A stretch of DNA of 6,290 bases from positions 1-6,290 of the forward strand of contig MNYV01000170.1 in the NCBI GenBank assembly GCA_001873285.1, read 5' to 3'. Of the stretch, positions 1 to 5,954 are shown piece after piece. Numbering within the stretch: position 1 is the stretch's first letter; every line of letters begins with the position of its first letter. Below the pieces are notes generated by a model. It was not told the DNA's origin and did no database searches. It worked only from the letters and a program-made list of their open reading frames with translations. A program made the position numbers and the translations under genes. This DNA is from Nitrospirae bacterium CG2_30_53_67 (GTDB lineage: Bacteria; CG2-30-53-67).

Positions 1-149
1 AAGTGCTAAAATCATAAGGGGCCGAGGATTATAGGGTCCAAGGGTTCCAGTGTTTTTCTCTGAAGATTTTGCTTGCGTTTCAGTATCTCACTTGAACCCT
101 TGACCCCTCGACCCCTGGAACCCTATGGATCTTCAACCCTCGAACCCTT
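1..149. repeat. Intergenic octamer-armed repeat element, left copy (downstream of miaA)
   Basis: This is a non-coding repeat element built of three parts. Positions 16-47 hold four 8-bp units in one orientation (AAGGGGCC, GAGGATTA, TAGGGTCC, AAGGGTTC). Positions 53-88 hold an AT-rich core. Positions 94-149 hold seven contiguous 8-bp units in the opposite orientation (GAACCCTT, GACCCCTC, GACCCCTG, GAACCCTA, then one decayed unit, CAACCCTC, GAACCCTT). The inner arms AAGGGTTCCAGTG (40-52) and CACTTGAACCCTT (89-101) are imperfect inverted repeats, 11 of 13. Positions 1-15 match a second short spacer found in the other copy, so the element probably continues past the window edge. The last octamer ends one base before the miaA stop codon. 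I see no ORF in it. A mobile, MITE-like or structural-RNA origin is inference; the repeat architecture is seen directly. Confidence 0.85.
94..149 (+). repeat. Tandem array of seven degenerate octamers
   Basis: Seven head-to-tail 8-bp units with consensus GAMCCCTN keep perfect 8-bp phase: GAACCCTT 94-101, GACCCCTC 102-109, GACCCCTG 110-117, GAACCCTA 118-125, TGGATCTT 126-133 (decayed), CAACCCTC 134-141 and GAACCCTT 142-149. Transcripts of miaA would enter this array directly after the stop codon. A period of eight is not a multiple of three, so the array is not a protein repeat. Confidence 0.85.
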
Positions 150-150
150 T

Positions 151-1122
151 TTACCCACTCGATGGGAGAAGAACCAAATCATTCAAATTCTTTTGAACAA
201 GATGGATCAATATTTCAAGTGAATTCTCAAGTGATCCGGAGGTCCCGATGTCCAGCCATTGGATTCTCGGTTCAGCCTTGAACCAAGTCATCTGGTGTTT
301 GGCGAAATGGCGGGTCTCCTGTTTTAAGATCTCAACCGACTGGTTCAGGGTTATTTGCTTTTTTAGATACGGGAGGATTTCCTTATAGCCCAGCCCCTGC
401 ATGGAAACCGAGTCCATGGGGACCCCCATTTTCAGGAGGTTTTTGACCTCATTGACCAGTCCCATCGCAATCATCCTGTCCACTCTGTTTTCGATATTCA
501 GGTAGAGGCGATTCCGGCTGGTTGTGAGACCGATCATGATGATCCGGTACTCTTCTTCTCTTATCTCCTTCTCCTCCTTCTGCAAGACGGAGATCGGTTG
601 TCCTGTGATCTCAAAGACCTCGAGCGCCCGGATCAATCGCCGTTCATCATTAGGATGGATTCTGTTGGCAGACTCCGGATCCACTCCTTTTAACCGTCCA
701 TATAAGGCATTAGAGCCTTCCTTTAAGGCCAAATCTTTAAAGCGCTTCCTTAAGTCGGCGTCGGCCTCGGGTCCCTCAAAAAGACCATCGGTCAGGGCGC
801 GGATATAGAGGCCGGCGCCGCCGATCACCAGGGGGATCTTCCCTGCATGATGAAGCGTTTGAATCACGGCATCGGCATCCTTTTTATATCGGCCGACGCT
901 GTAGGCCTCCGTGGGATGGACAAAATCCACAAGGTGGTGCCGTACAAGGGACCGATCCTTGAGCGTGGGTTTCCCTGTCCCGATATCCATATATTGATAA
1001 ATCTGCATGGAATCGGCGCTCACGATCTCCGTGTTCAGGCGCTGAGCCAGCCTGATGCCGTGTTCAGTCTTGCCCACGGCTGTAGGGCCGACCAGAAAGA
1101 GGATGGTTTTTTTAGAGCTCAT
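151..1122 (-). CDS. miaA: tRNA dimethylallyltransferase MiaA
   Basis: MiaA transfers the dimethylallyl group from DMAPP to N6 of adenosine 37 in tRNAs reading UNN codons, giving i6A37. The 323-residue product is close to the usual 310-320. Visible motifs are the P-loop GPTAVGKT (12-19), SADSMQIYQYMDIGTGKP (35-52) with the expected catalytic Asp, HHLVD (62-66), GGAGLY (101-106, usually GGTGLY), the DERRLIRALEVFEITG segment, QGLGYKEI and a C-terminal KHQMTWF. The frame is open to 1209, but I start at ATG 1122-1120: it has GGGGAG 8 nt upstream and places the P-loop at the normal distance from the N-terminus. The longer starts (ATG at 1149 or 1209) add non-family residues, and the longest begins inside the repeat element. 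The gene follows mutL in the same direction after a 243-nt gap, and both flanks carry inverted copies of one repeat. The assignment is secure; the Thr-to-Ala change in GGTGLY is the only odd residue noted. Confidence 0.96.
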   Translation of the reverse strand: MSSKKTILFLVGPTAVGKTEHGIRLAQRLNTEIVSADSMQIYQYMDIGTGKPTLKDRSLVRHHLVDFVHPTEAYSVGRYKKDADAVIQTLHHAGKIPLVIGGAGLYIRALTDGLFEGPEADADLRKRFKDLALKEGSNALYGRLKGVDPESANRIHPNDERRLIRALEVFEITGQPISVLQKEEKEIREEEYRIIMIGLTTSRNRLYLNIENRVDRMIAMGLVNEVKNLLKMGVPMDSVSMQGLGYKEILPYLKKQITLNQSVEILKQETRHFAKHQMTWFKAEPRIQWLDIGTSGSLENSLEILIHLVQKNLNDLVLLPSSG

Positions 1123-1130
1123 CTCCGGAT

Positions 1131-1136
1131 CTCCCC
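1131..1136 (-). promoter_or_regulatory. Ribosome binding site that sets the miaA start
   Basis: GGGGAG on the minus strand lies 8 nt before the ATG at 1122-1120. The upstream alternative ATG at 1149 has only an AGGGA almost touching it. This supports the 323-residue MiaA over the longer readings. Confidence 0.65.
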
Positions 1137-1161
1137 GATGTTTTGTCATTTCCCTGTCTAC

Positions 1162-1190
1162 TCTATACCCTGCTATATAGCTTTGTACAA
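1162..1190 (-). promoter_or_regulatory. Possible sigma70-type promoter for miaA
   Basis: On the minus strand, TTGTAC (1190-1185) and TATAGA (1167-1162) are separated by 17 nt and would start transcription about 30-35 nt before the miaA ATG. The -10 matches consensus at 4 of 6 and the -35 at only 3 of 6, so the call is weak. It lies in the AT-rich segment between the repeat element and the gene. The -35 is part of a perfect palindrome, TTTGTACAAA (1182-1191), which could instead be a protein binding site. Confidence 0.3.
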
Positions 1191-1191
1191 A

Positions 1192-1347
1192 TAGGGTCCG
1201 AGGGGTCAAGGGGCCAAGGGTTCAAGTGAAATACTGAAACGCAAGCAAAATCTCCAGAAAAAAAAACACTGGAACCATAGGACCCTTGACCCCTTATGTT
1301 TTTAGTACTTCACTTGACCCCTGGAATCCTTGACCCCTTGACCCCTT
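1192..1347. repeat. Intergenic octamer-armed repeat element, right copy (between mutL and miaA)
   Basis: This is the inverted counterpart of the element at 1-149. It holds four octamers at 1192-1223 (TAGGGTCC, GAGGGGTC, AAGGGGCC, AAGGGTTC), an AT-rich core at 1229-1266 with a run of nine A at its right end, and three octamers in the opposite orientation at 1272-1295 (GAACCATA, GGACCCTT, GACCCCTT). A second short spacer (1296-1315) follows, then four more octamers at 1316-1347 (GACCCCTG, GAATCCTT, GACCCCTT, GACCCCTT). The arms AAGGGTTCAAGTG (1216-1228) and CACTGGAACCATA (1267-1279) pair imperfectly, and the next octamers outward pair at about 7 of 8. As RNA or single-stranded DNA this would give a long stem with a loop of about 40 nt. 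It has no coding capacity. It fills most of the mutL-miaA gap, ending 18 nt short of the mutL stop. Confidence 0.85.
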
Positions 1348-1365
1348 ATTTTTCACCACTGGTTA

Positions 1366-3135
1366 CTATTTTCTCTGAAAACGCTTTTCTATCTCATAAA
1401 GGTCGATCCGGATCATGGTGGGCCGCCCGTGTTCACAGGTATGGGGCGAATCGGTCTCCCCGAGGTCTCGGATCAGTGCCTCCATTTCTTCACGGCTCAG
1501 ACGTCTGTTGGCCTTGACCGCGGCGCGGCATGAGAAGACATGGATGATATCTTCCATGCGCCGGTCAAGTTCTCCTCCCTGCTCCAAGGCGACGATCTCT
1601 TCCAGAAGCGATCGGACGATCTCCTGGATATCCATGTCCGCGACCCACATGGGAACTCCTTTGACCGAAAAGGTTCCGCGGCCGAAGTCCTCCACCTCGA
1701 TTCCAAGACGGCGAAGGGTTTTTAGGTGTTCTGCAAGGAGAATCCTCTCCTTCCCTGAAAGTTCCAGATTCACCGGGATCAGGAGCTGCTGTACGGGTAT
1801 CTTCGATAGCCGATAGACCTGTTTGAACTTTTCATACAGGATCCGCTCATGGGCCGCGTGCTGATCAATCAGGATCAGGCCGTCCCTGTCCTGCGTAATG
1901 ATGAACGAGTCTGCGATCTGTCCCAGCGGGACCAGGCGCTCCTTATCGAAAAGGGCTCGGACTGCCGGAGCGGGCTTCCCCGGTTCCGGCTGTATCCTGC
2001 CGGTGAAGGCCGGCCTTCCAGTCGTTCGTTCTTCATGGAACCTATGTTCTCCTGCCGTCCGGAGGTAGCTCTCCACGGCCTCTTTGACCCTCTCCACACG
2101 TTCGGAGGCCGGCCATGGGGAGGGCCTCTCATCTTCCTGCGCGCGTCCGTATCCCTGCGCGGTCTTCCGGACACTGTCCCGTGTAAAATCGTGGATCCTT
2201 TTAGGATCCGTGAATCGGACCTCGCGTTTGGCGGGATGGACATTCACGTCCACCAGGGCCGGGTCCACGTCCAGAAACAGGTAGACCAGCGGATGTCTCC
2301 CCTTCATCAAAAGGGTTTCATAGGCCGCATAGACCGCATGCCGCAGGGTACGGTCCGATACCGGGCGGCGGTTCACGAAAAAGCTTAATCCTGTCCCCGA
2401 TGGTTTTGTAAATCCGGGGATCGAAATCAACCCGAAGAGGCGCAGCCCTTCCCTCCCCTCCTCCAGTTCCATGAGGTTCCCCCTTGCATCCTTGCCCAGG
2501 AGCTGAACTGAGCGTTCAAGGATGGAGGAGACCCCTGGCGATTTGATCAGGGTCCGGTCGTGGTGCTTGAGAGTGAAATAGACGCCGGGATGGGCCAAGG
2601 CAGTCTCGGTCATGATTCCCGTAATATGGGAGAGTTCGGTTTCCCTGGATTTGAGAAACTTTCTTCGTACGGCGGTATTGTAAAAAAGGCCGCGAACCTC
2701 CAAGGTCGTTCCCCTGCCCCGTCCTGCGGCGCGTACATCCTGGATTTTCCCTCCCTCGATCAGGATCTCGGAACCCGAGGACGGGTTCCCGTCCGAGGTC
2801 ACGATCCGCACCTTGGAGACCGAGGCGATACTCGGGAGAGCCTCCCCTCGAAACCCGAGGGTGGCGATCTTATCAAGATCGCAAAGCTCCTTGACCTTGC
2901 TGGTGGCATGGCGTTCAAAGGCGAGAAGCGCATCGTCGCCGTTCATGCCGCATCCGTTGTCCTGCACGCGGATCAGCCGGCATCCCCCTTCCTCCACCTC
3001 CACGGAGATATCCGTGGCGCCGGCGTCCAGGGAATTTTCCACCAGCTCCTTAACCACCGAGGCGGGACGTTCAACCACCTGGCCGGCGGCGATCTTGTTG
3101 ATCAGTTCATCCGTTAATATCCGTATCTGCCCCAT
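1366..3135 (-). CDS. mutL: DNA mismatch repair protein MutL, endonuclease-type
   Basis: MutL couples mismatch recognition by MutS to strand incision and removal. The 589-residue product has an N-terminal GHKL ATPase with ELVENSLDAGA (30-40), DNGCGM (59-64), GFRGEAL (94-100), GTTLEV plus LFYNTAVRRKFLK (142-162), FVNRRP (253-258) and VDVNVHPAKREVRF (295-308). A charged, proline-rich linker at about 325-395 follows. The C-terminal domain starts near 400 and shows DQHA-x2-E-x4-E (424-435), QQLLIP (449-454, the usual beta-clamp-binding position), SCRAAVKAN (535-543) and CEHGRPT (567-573). These last motifs mark MutL proteins that nick DNA themselves, unlike the MutH-dependent E. coli protein. I start at ATG 3135, which gives the family N-terminus MGQIRIL; a purine-rich GGAAAGGA lies 11 nt upstream. 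A TTG 45 nt earlier is in frame but adds non-family residues. The gene sits between yihY (73-nt gap) and miaA. Confidence 0.97.
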   Translation of the reverse strand: MGQIRILTDELINKIAAGQVVERPASVVKELVENSLDAGATDISVEVEEGGCRLIRVQDNGCGMNGDDALLAFERHATSKVKELCDLDKIATLGFRGEALPSIASVSKVRIVTSDGNPSSGSEILIEGGKIQDVRAAGRGRGTTLEVRGLFYNTAVRRKFLKSRETELSHITGIMTETALAHPGVYFTLKHHDRTLIKSPGVSSILERSVQLLGKDARGNLMELEEGREGLRLFGLISIPGFTKPSGTGLSFFVNRRPVSDRTLRHAVYAAYETLLMKGRHPLVYLFLDVDPALVDVNVHPAKREVRFTDPKRIHDFTRDSVRKTAQGYGRAQEDERPSPWPASERVERVKEAVESYLRTAGEHRFHEERTTGRPAFTGRIQPEPGKPAPAVRALFDKERLVPLGQIADSFIITQDRDGLILIDQHAAHERILYEKFKQVYRLSKIPVQQLLIPVNLELSGKERILLAEHLKTLRRLGIEVEDFGRGTFSVKGVPMWVADMDIQEIVRSLLEEIVALEQGGELDRRMEDIIHVFSCRAAVKANRRLSREEMEALIRDLGETDSPHTCEHGRPTMIRIDLYEIEKRFQRK

Positions 3136-3183
3136 TCTGTGTAAAGTCCTTTCCGGGAGTATGCAGTTAACCGATTGCAAATA

Positions 3184-3234
3184 GGCCCCTTTGAAGGGCC
3201 GTCAAACGTCAAGCCTCCGGCTTTGCCGGAGGTT
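3184..3234 (-). promoter_or_regulatory. Two small hairpins and a weak possible promoter between yihY and mutL
   Basis: Hairpin one spans 3212-3234, with arms CCTCCGGC (3214-3221) and GCCGGAGG (3225-3232) and a 3-nt loop. It covers the last yihY codons up to the stop. Hairpin two has arms GGCCC (3184-3188) and GGGCC (3196-3200). Neither is followed on the minus strand by a clear T-run, so a strong intrinsic terminator is not supported. A minus-strand TTGACG (3205-3200) and TATTTG (3183-3178), 16 nt apart, could be a poor promoter for mutL, with hairpin two falling in the spacer. These may just be mRNA-stabilising structures. Confidence 0.3.
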
Positions 3235-4603
3235 GATGATTCCCTTCCACTGTTAATCGGGCCTTGTCGGGATCTACTCCCGGCCTTTCCAATTCTTCAA
3301 TGAGCTGCTTCATGCTGACGCTCCCGATGCTCTGCTGAAGGGCCGCGCTGCCTCGGCTGAAAAGGTCCTGGATCAGCCTCTGTTCAGGTTCATCCTGGGA
3401 AGGAGCGGCTTGGAGAAGTTTGCCTCGTACCGCCTCAATCACCTCCGAGGCTGAAATCTTTCCCGTATCTCGGGACGGAACGAATGCATGCCTTTGATCC
3501 AACTGGTGGATAAGCCCCTCTTCCTTCAGCTTATGGAGGATCTCCTCCGCCGGCTCGTAGGCGATCCCGATTTTCTGCGAGAGTTCAAGAACGCCGGCCG
3601 GGTCCTTTCCGGAACCGAAACGGCGGGCAATCTCGATCATCATGCGCAAGGCCAGATACCCCCGGTAGCGCTCGGCCCTGATGCCTGCCGCTGCGCCCTT
3701 TTCGTACAGTTCAGGGTACTCAAGGACATAAGACAACTCCGCGCCCAGGAAGACAATGATCCAGATGATGAAGATATAGAAAAGGAGCGCCGGTATCGCA
3801 GCCACCGCCCCGTAGATCTTGCTGTAGGCGTTAAAGTGCGTGACGTAAAGTCCGAAGCCCCATTTGCACAGGGCAAAGAGTATCGCAGCGGCCGCAGCGC
3901 CTCCCACAGCCGGATAGGTCCCCACATGGGTGTACGGGAGGAGTTTATAAAGCATGAAAAAGGCCAGCCAGATCAGGATAAACGGGATGATGTAGATTAG
4001 AGAGGCCTTGAACAGGGGATGAGAAAGGAACATGGACAAAGCCGGCAGAGACTTGATCTTGGACGTCATGAAGATTGAGAGAGCGATCAGGATCGGCGCC
4101 AGGGTCAGGGTGAGCCAGAAGGAGCTGACCTTGTCCCAGAGACTGCGTCTTTCGGTGACATGCCAGATTTCGTTGAAGGTCTTCTCCATGGTGCTGACCA
4201 GAGAATAGGCGGCGACGAAGAGAAAAATGGACCCGAAGGCGCTGAGCGCGGCGGTGTTCTCGGAAAATTTATTGATGTGATTCTGGATGGTATTGAATAG
4301 ATCCGCATTCGGGAAGAGGTACCGGCTGAGGAAGTTTCTCACCTCATCCTCCGAGAGTTTCAGCCTGCTGAACCATGAAAAAAACACAACCATCAGCGGG
4401 ACCAGGGAGAGGATCGTGGTGTAAGTCATGGATGAGGCCCGGAGCAGACACCGGTCGTGAATGAATTCCAGCCCGACGTGGTAAATCACCTTGATCTGTT
4501 TTAAGACCCAGGCCGGAAACTTGGAATATTCATTCAGGTCCAGACTCAAGAGCCGGGCAATGAAATTCTGGAACCCTCTTGTGCGTTCGGAAGCGATATT
4601 CAT
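3209..4603 (-). CDS. YihY/BrkB-family inner-membrane protein with C-terminal winged-helix-like extension
   Basis: This is a multi-pass membrane protein of the YihY/BrkB family (formerly misnamed RNase BN), whose molecular function is not settled. Of 464 residues, 1-300 form the membrane domain. Hydrophobic segments lie near 60-79, 118-138, 160-180, 199-222, 231-254 and 264-290, with the family signature IYGAVAAIPALL followed by FLGAELSY (263-292). Residues about 316-380 are soluble and read like an Rrf2-type winged helix (LSQKIGI, then ILHKLKEEGLI, then an arginine-bearing turn), with an ISASEVIEAVRGK tail near 385-400 like the end of that fold. The Cys cluster of iron-sulfur Rrf2 proteins is absent. 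The E. coli protein is about 290 residues, so the extension is substantial. The ATG overlaps the pmbA stop as ATGA and has no good ribosome site of its own, suggesting translational coupling. Family assignment is firm; function and the tail's role are not. Confidence 0.9.
   Translation of the reverse strand: MNIASERTRGFQNFIARLLSLDLNEYSKFPAWVLKQIKVIYHVGLEFIHDRCLLRASSMTYTTILSLVPLMVVFFSWFSRLKLSEDEVRNFLSRYLFPNADLFNTIQNHINKFSENTAALSAFGSIFLFVAAYSLVSTMEKTFNEIWHVTERRSLWDKVSSFWLTLTLAPILIALSIFMTSKIKSLPALSMFLSHPLFKASLIYIIPFILIWLAFFMLYKLLPYTHVGTYPAVGGAAAAAILFALCKWGFGLYVTHFNAYSKIYGAVAAIPALLFYIFIIWIIVFLGAELSYVLEYPELYEKGAAAGIRAERYRGYLALRMMIEIARRFGSGKDPAGVLELSQKIGIAYEPAEEILHKLKEEGLIHQLDQRHAFVPSRDTGKISASEVIEAVRGKLLQAAPSQDEPEQRLIQDLFSRGSAALQQSIGSVSMKQLIEELERPGVDPDKARLTVEGNHQPPAKPEA
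4600..4603 (-). other. ATGA stop/start overlap of pmbA and yihY
   Basis: On the minus strand the four bases ATGA give the yihY ATG (4603-4601) and the pmbA TGA (4602-4600). The bases just upstream contain only a weak purine stretch (GTGAG), so re-initiation after pmbA translation is the likely way yihY is started. This ties the expression of the two genes together. Confidence 0.8.
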
Positions 4604-5940
4604 GAACCGCTCACGGAGAGATTCTCGATCAGAAGGCTCGGTGATCCCACCGCGCCGTAGAAACGGAGGTCATCCCCCGCCCCTTTGATCTTCATCAGGA
4701 GATCCAGGAAATTCCCTGCGATGGCTGCGCCCCGGACCGGATGGGAAGGCTCTCCGTTTTCATACCAGATCCCTGCGGCGCCCACTGAAAATTCACCGGA
4801 GATGGGATTGGCTGTGTGCATCCCCAGGATCTCCATGATCTCAAGCCCGCTGCCCATGCCGTGAAGCAGATCATCCCGAGATTGAGAACCACGGGCTGCA
4901 AAGAGGTTGGTCGGCCCCACGTGAGGCGTCGAAGTATAACCCCTCCGGACACCGTTTCCGGTGGAACGGCCCCCCTCCTTGGCGGACGTGTAGGTGTTGT
5001 GGAGGAACCCCTCAAGCACGCCTTCACGGATGAGAAACTTGTGCCGGGTGGGAATCCCTTCATCATCAAACGGCGCCGTACCCAATCCTCCAGGGAGGCG
5101 GCCGTCGTCTATGAGCGTGAATGCCGATGCCGCCGCCTGCTTCCCGATCCTGTTTTTCAGAAGGGACTTCCCTTTCTGCACGGCATCCGCGGAGAAGGCG
5201 CTGATAAAGATTCCCAGGAAACCGACCGCCGCATAGGGCGTAAGGAGGACAGGGCATTTGACGGTGGGGATCGTTTTCGCTCCCAGCAGAGACAATGCAT
5301 TTCCCGCGGCCCTTCTTCCCACCTCCTCCACGTCAAGCTGTGAAAAGAAGCGGTTGAAATCCGAGTCCCATCCCATCTGCCGGTCTTTCCCGTCGTCGGC
5401 CATCAGCATGATGCTTGCAGAACAACTGGTCCCCTGATAGGTCAGATCCGCCCCCCTTGAGTTCAGGACGGATGAGGTAAATTCAGAATCCCTGTAGCCT
5501 GCCTTCCTTATCACCTTGATCCGGGAATCCGTCCCAAGCGCCGCCTTTTCCAGAGCCATGGCACGGGAGATCCTTTCCTCCTCCGTGACTTGGTTCAGGC
5601 CGGGATCAAAGATATGAAGGTCCCCGGCCGACACCGGCTCAAGAGACGGCAGGACATGGTTCGAATCTTCATGGGTATAGGCCATGGATGCCATGGCATG
5701 TTCAATCAAATCCTGGATATCGGCGCCTTGTGAGAGGGAGGTGTAGGAAAATCCCATCCTGTTTCCGCTGAAGAGACGAAGCCCCACACCTTGGGATACG
5801 GCTTTGACGAATGCGTCGGTCTTCTGCTGTTTGACTTCGATGGTGGTCGATCTGGATTCCAGAAGATAAACCTCCACGTCCTTGACTCCTCGGCTGACCG
5901 TTTGATCGAGTATCTTGTTCCCGATTTTTTTCAGATCCAT
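4600..5940 (-). CDS. pmbA: TldE/PmbA-type subunit of the TldD/TldE metalloprotease
   Basis: PmbA (TldE) pairs with TldD to form a cytoplasmic protease that degrades unfolded or short peptides; in E. coli it matures microcin B17 and helps degrade the antitoxin CcdA. The 446-residue length matches the E. coli protein (about 450). Family signatures are GVGLRLFSGNRMGFSYTS (51-68), LPGGLGTAPFDDEG, an STGNGVRRGYTSTPHVGPTN stretch, GEFSVGAAGIW (382-392) and GSPSLLIENLSVSG (432-445). The HExxxH zinc motif of TldD is absent, which identifies this as the non-catalytic partner. The ATG follows the GNAT stop by 14 nt; GAAGAG lies 5 nt upstream and AGGA 12 nt upstream. Its own stop overlaps the next gene in an ATGA. 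No tldD is in the window, so the catalytic subunit must be encoded elsewhere or just outside. Confidence 0.93.
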   Translation of the reverse strand: MDLKKIGNKILDQTVSRGVKDVEVYLLESRSTTIEVKQQKTDAFVKAVSQGVGLRLFSGNRMGFSYTSLSQGADIQDLIEHAMASMAYTHEDSNHVLPSLEPVSAGDLHIFDPGLNQVTEEERISRAMALEKAALGTDSRIKVIRKAGYRDSEFTSSVLNSRGADLTYQGTSCSASIMLMADDGKDRQMGWDSDFNRFFSQLDVEEVGRRAAGNALSLLGAKTIPTVKCPVLLTPYAAVGFLGIFISAFSADAVQKGKSLLKNRIGKQAAASAFTLIDDGRLPGGLGTAPFDDEGIPTRHKFLIREGVLEGFLHNTYTSAKEGGRSTGNGVRRGYTSTPHVGPTNLFAARGSQSRDDLLHGMGSGLEIMEILGMHTANPISGEFSVGAAGIWYENGEPSHPVRGAAIAGNFLDLLMKIKGAGDDLRFYGAVGSPSLLIENLSVSGS

Positions 5941-5954
5941 GGCTGCTCTTCATC

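Noticed and set aside
1-149. CRISPR array
   Set aside because: Units are 8 bp, contiguous, and reverse direction about the core; there are no 24-40 bp repeats with unique spacers of even length and no cas genes.
1-150. hfq downstream of miaA, as in enterobacteria
   Set aside because: The visible 150 bases are repeat sequence with no Hfq-like reading frame; hfq could lie left of the window but cannot be claimed.
1123-1209. N-terminal extension of MiaA to the ATG at 1209 (352 residues)
   Set aside because: The first codons fall inside the octamer repeat and the possible promoter, and the extension has no family similarity. The ATG at 1122 has a good ribosome binding site and the normal N-terminus.
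1296-1517. Short plus-strand frame running through the repeat into mutL
   Set aside because: It covers repeat sequence and antisense mutL only and has no supporting motif.
1849-2388. Long plus-strand reading frames opposite mutL (also 2560-3117 and 2813-3184)
   Set aside because: They lie wholly antisense to a MutL with all its family motifs, show no recognisable motif of their own, and are expected from the GC-rich third-position bias of mutL.
3136-3180. TTG start of MutL at 3180
   Set aside because: It would add 15 residues before the canonical MGQIRIL start; the ATG at 3135 fits the family.
3209-4603. Ribonuclease BN as the product of the YihY-type gene
   Set aside because: The old name came from a misassigned locus. 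The sequence shows a multi-pass membrane protein with no nuclease motif.
4816-5343. Plus-strand reading frame opposite pmbA, and similar ones opposite yihY and miaA
   Set aside because: Low-complexity, Arg/Pro/Ser-rich translations without family motifs and without a plausible start context; shadows of the real genes.
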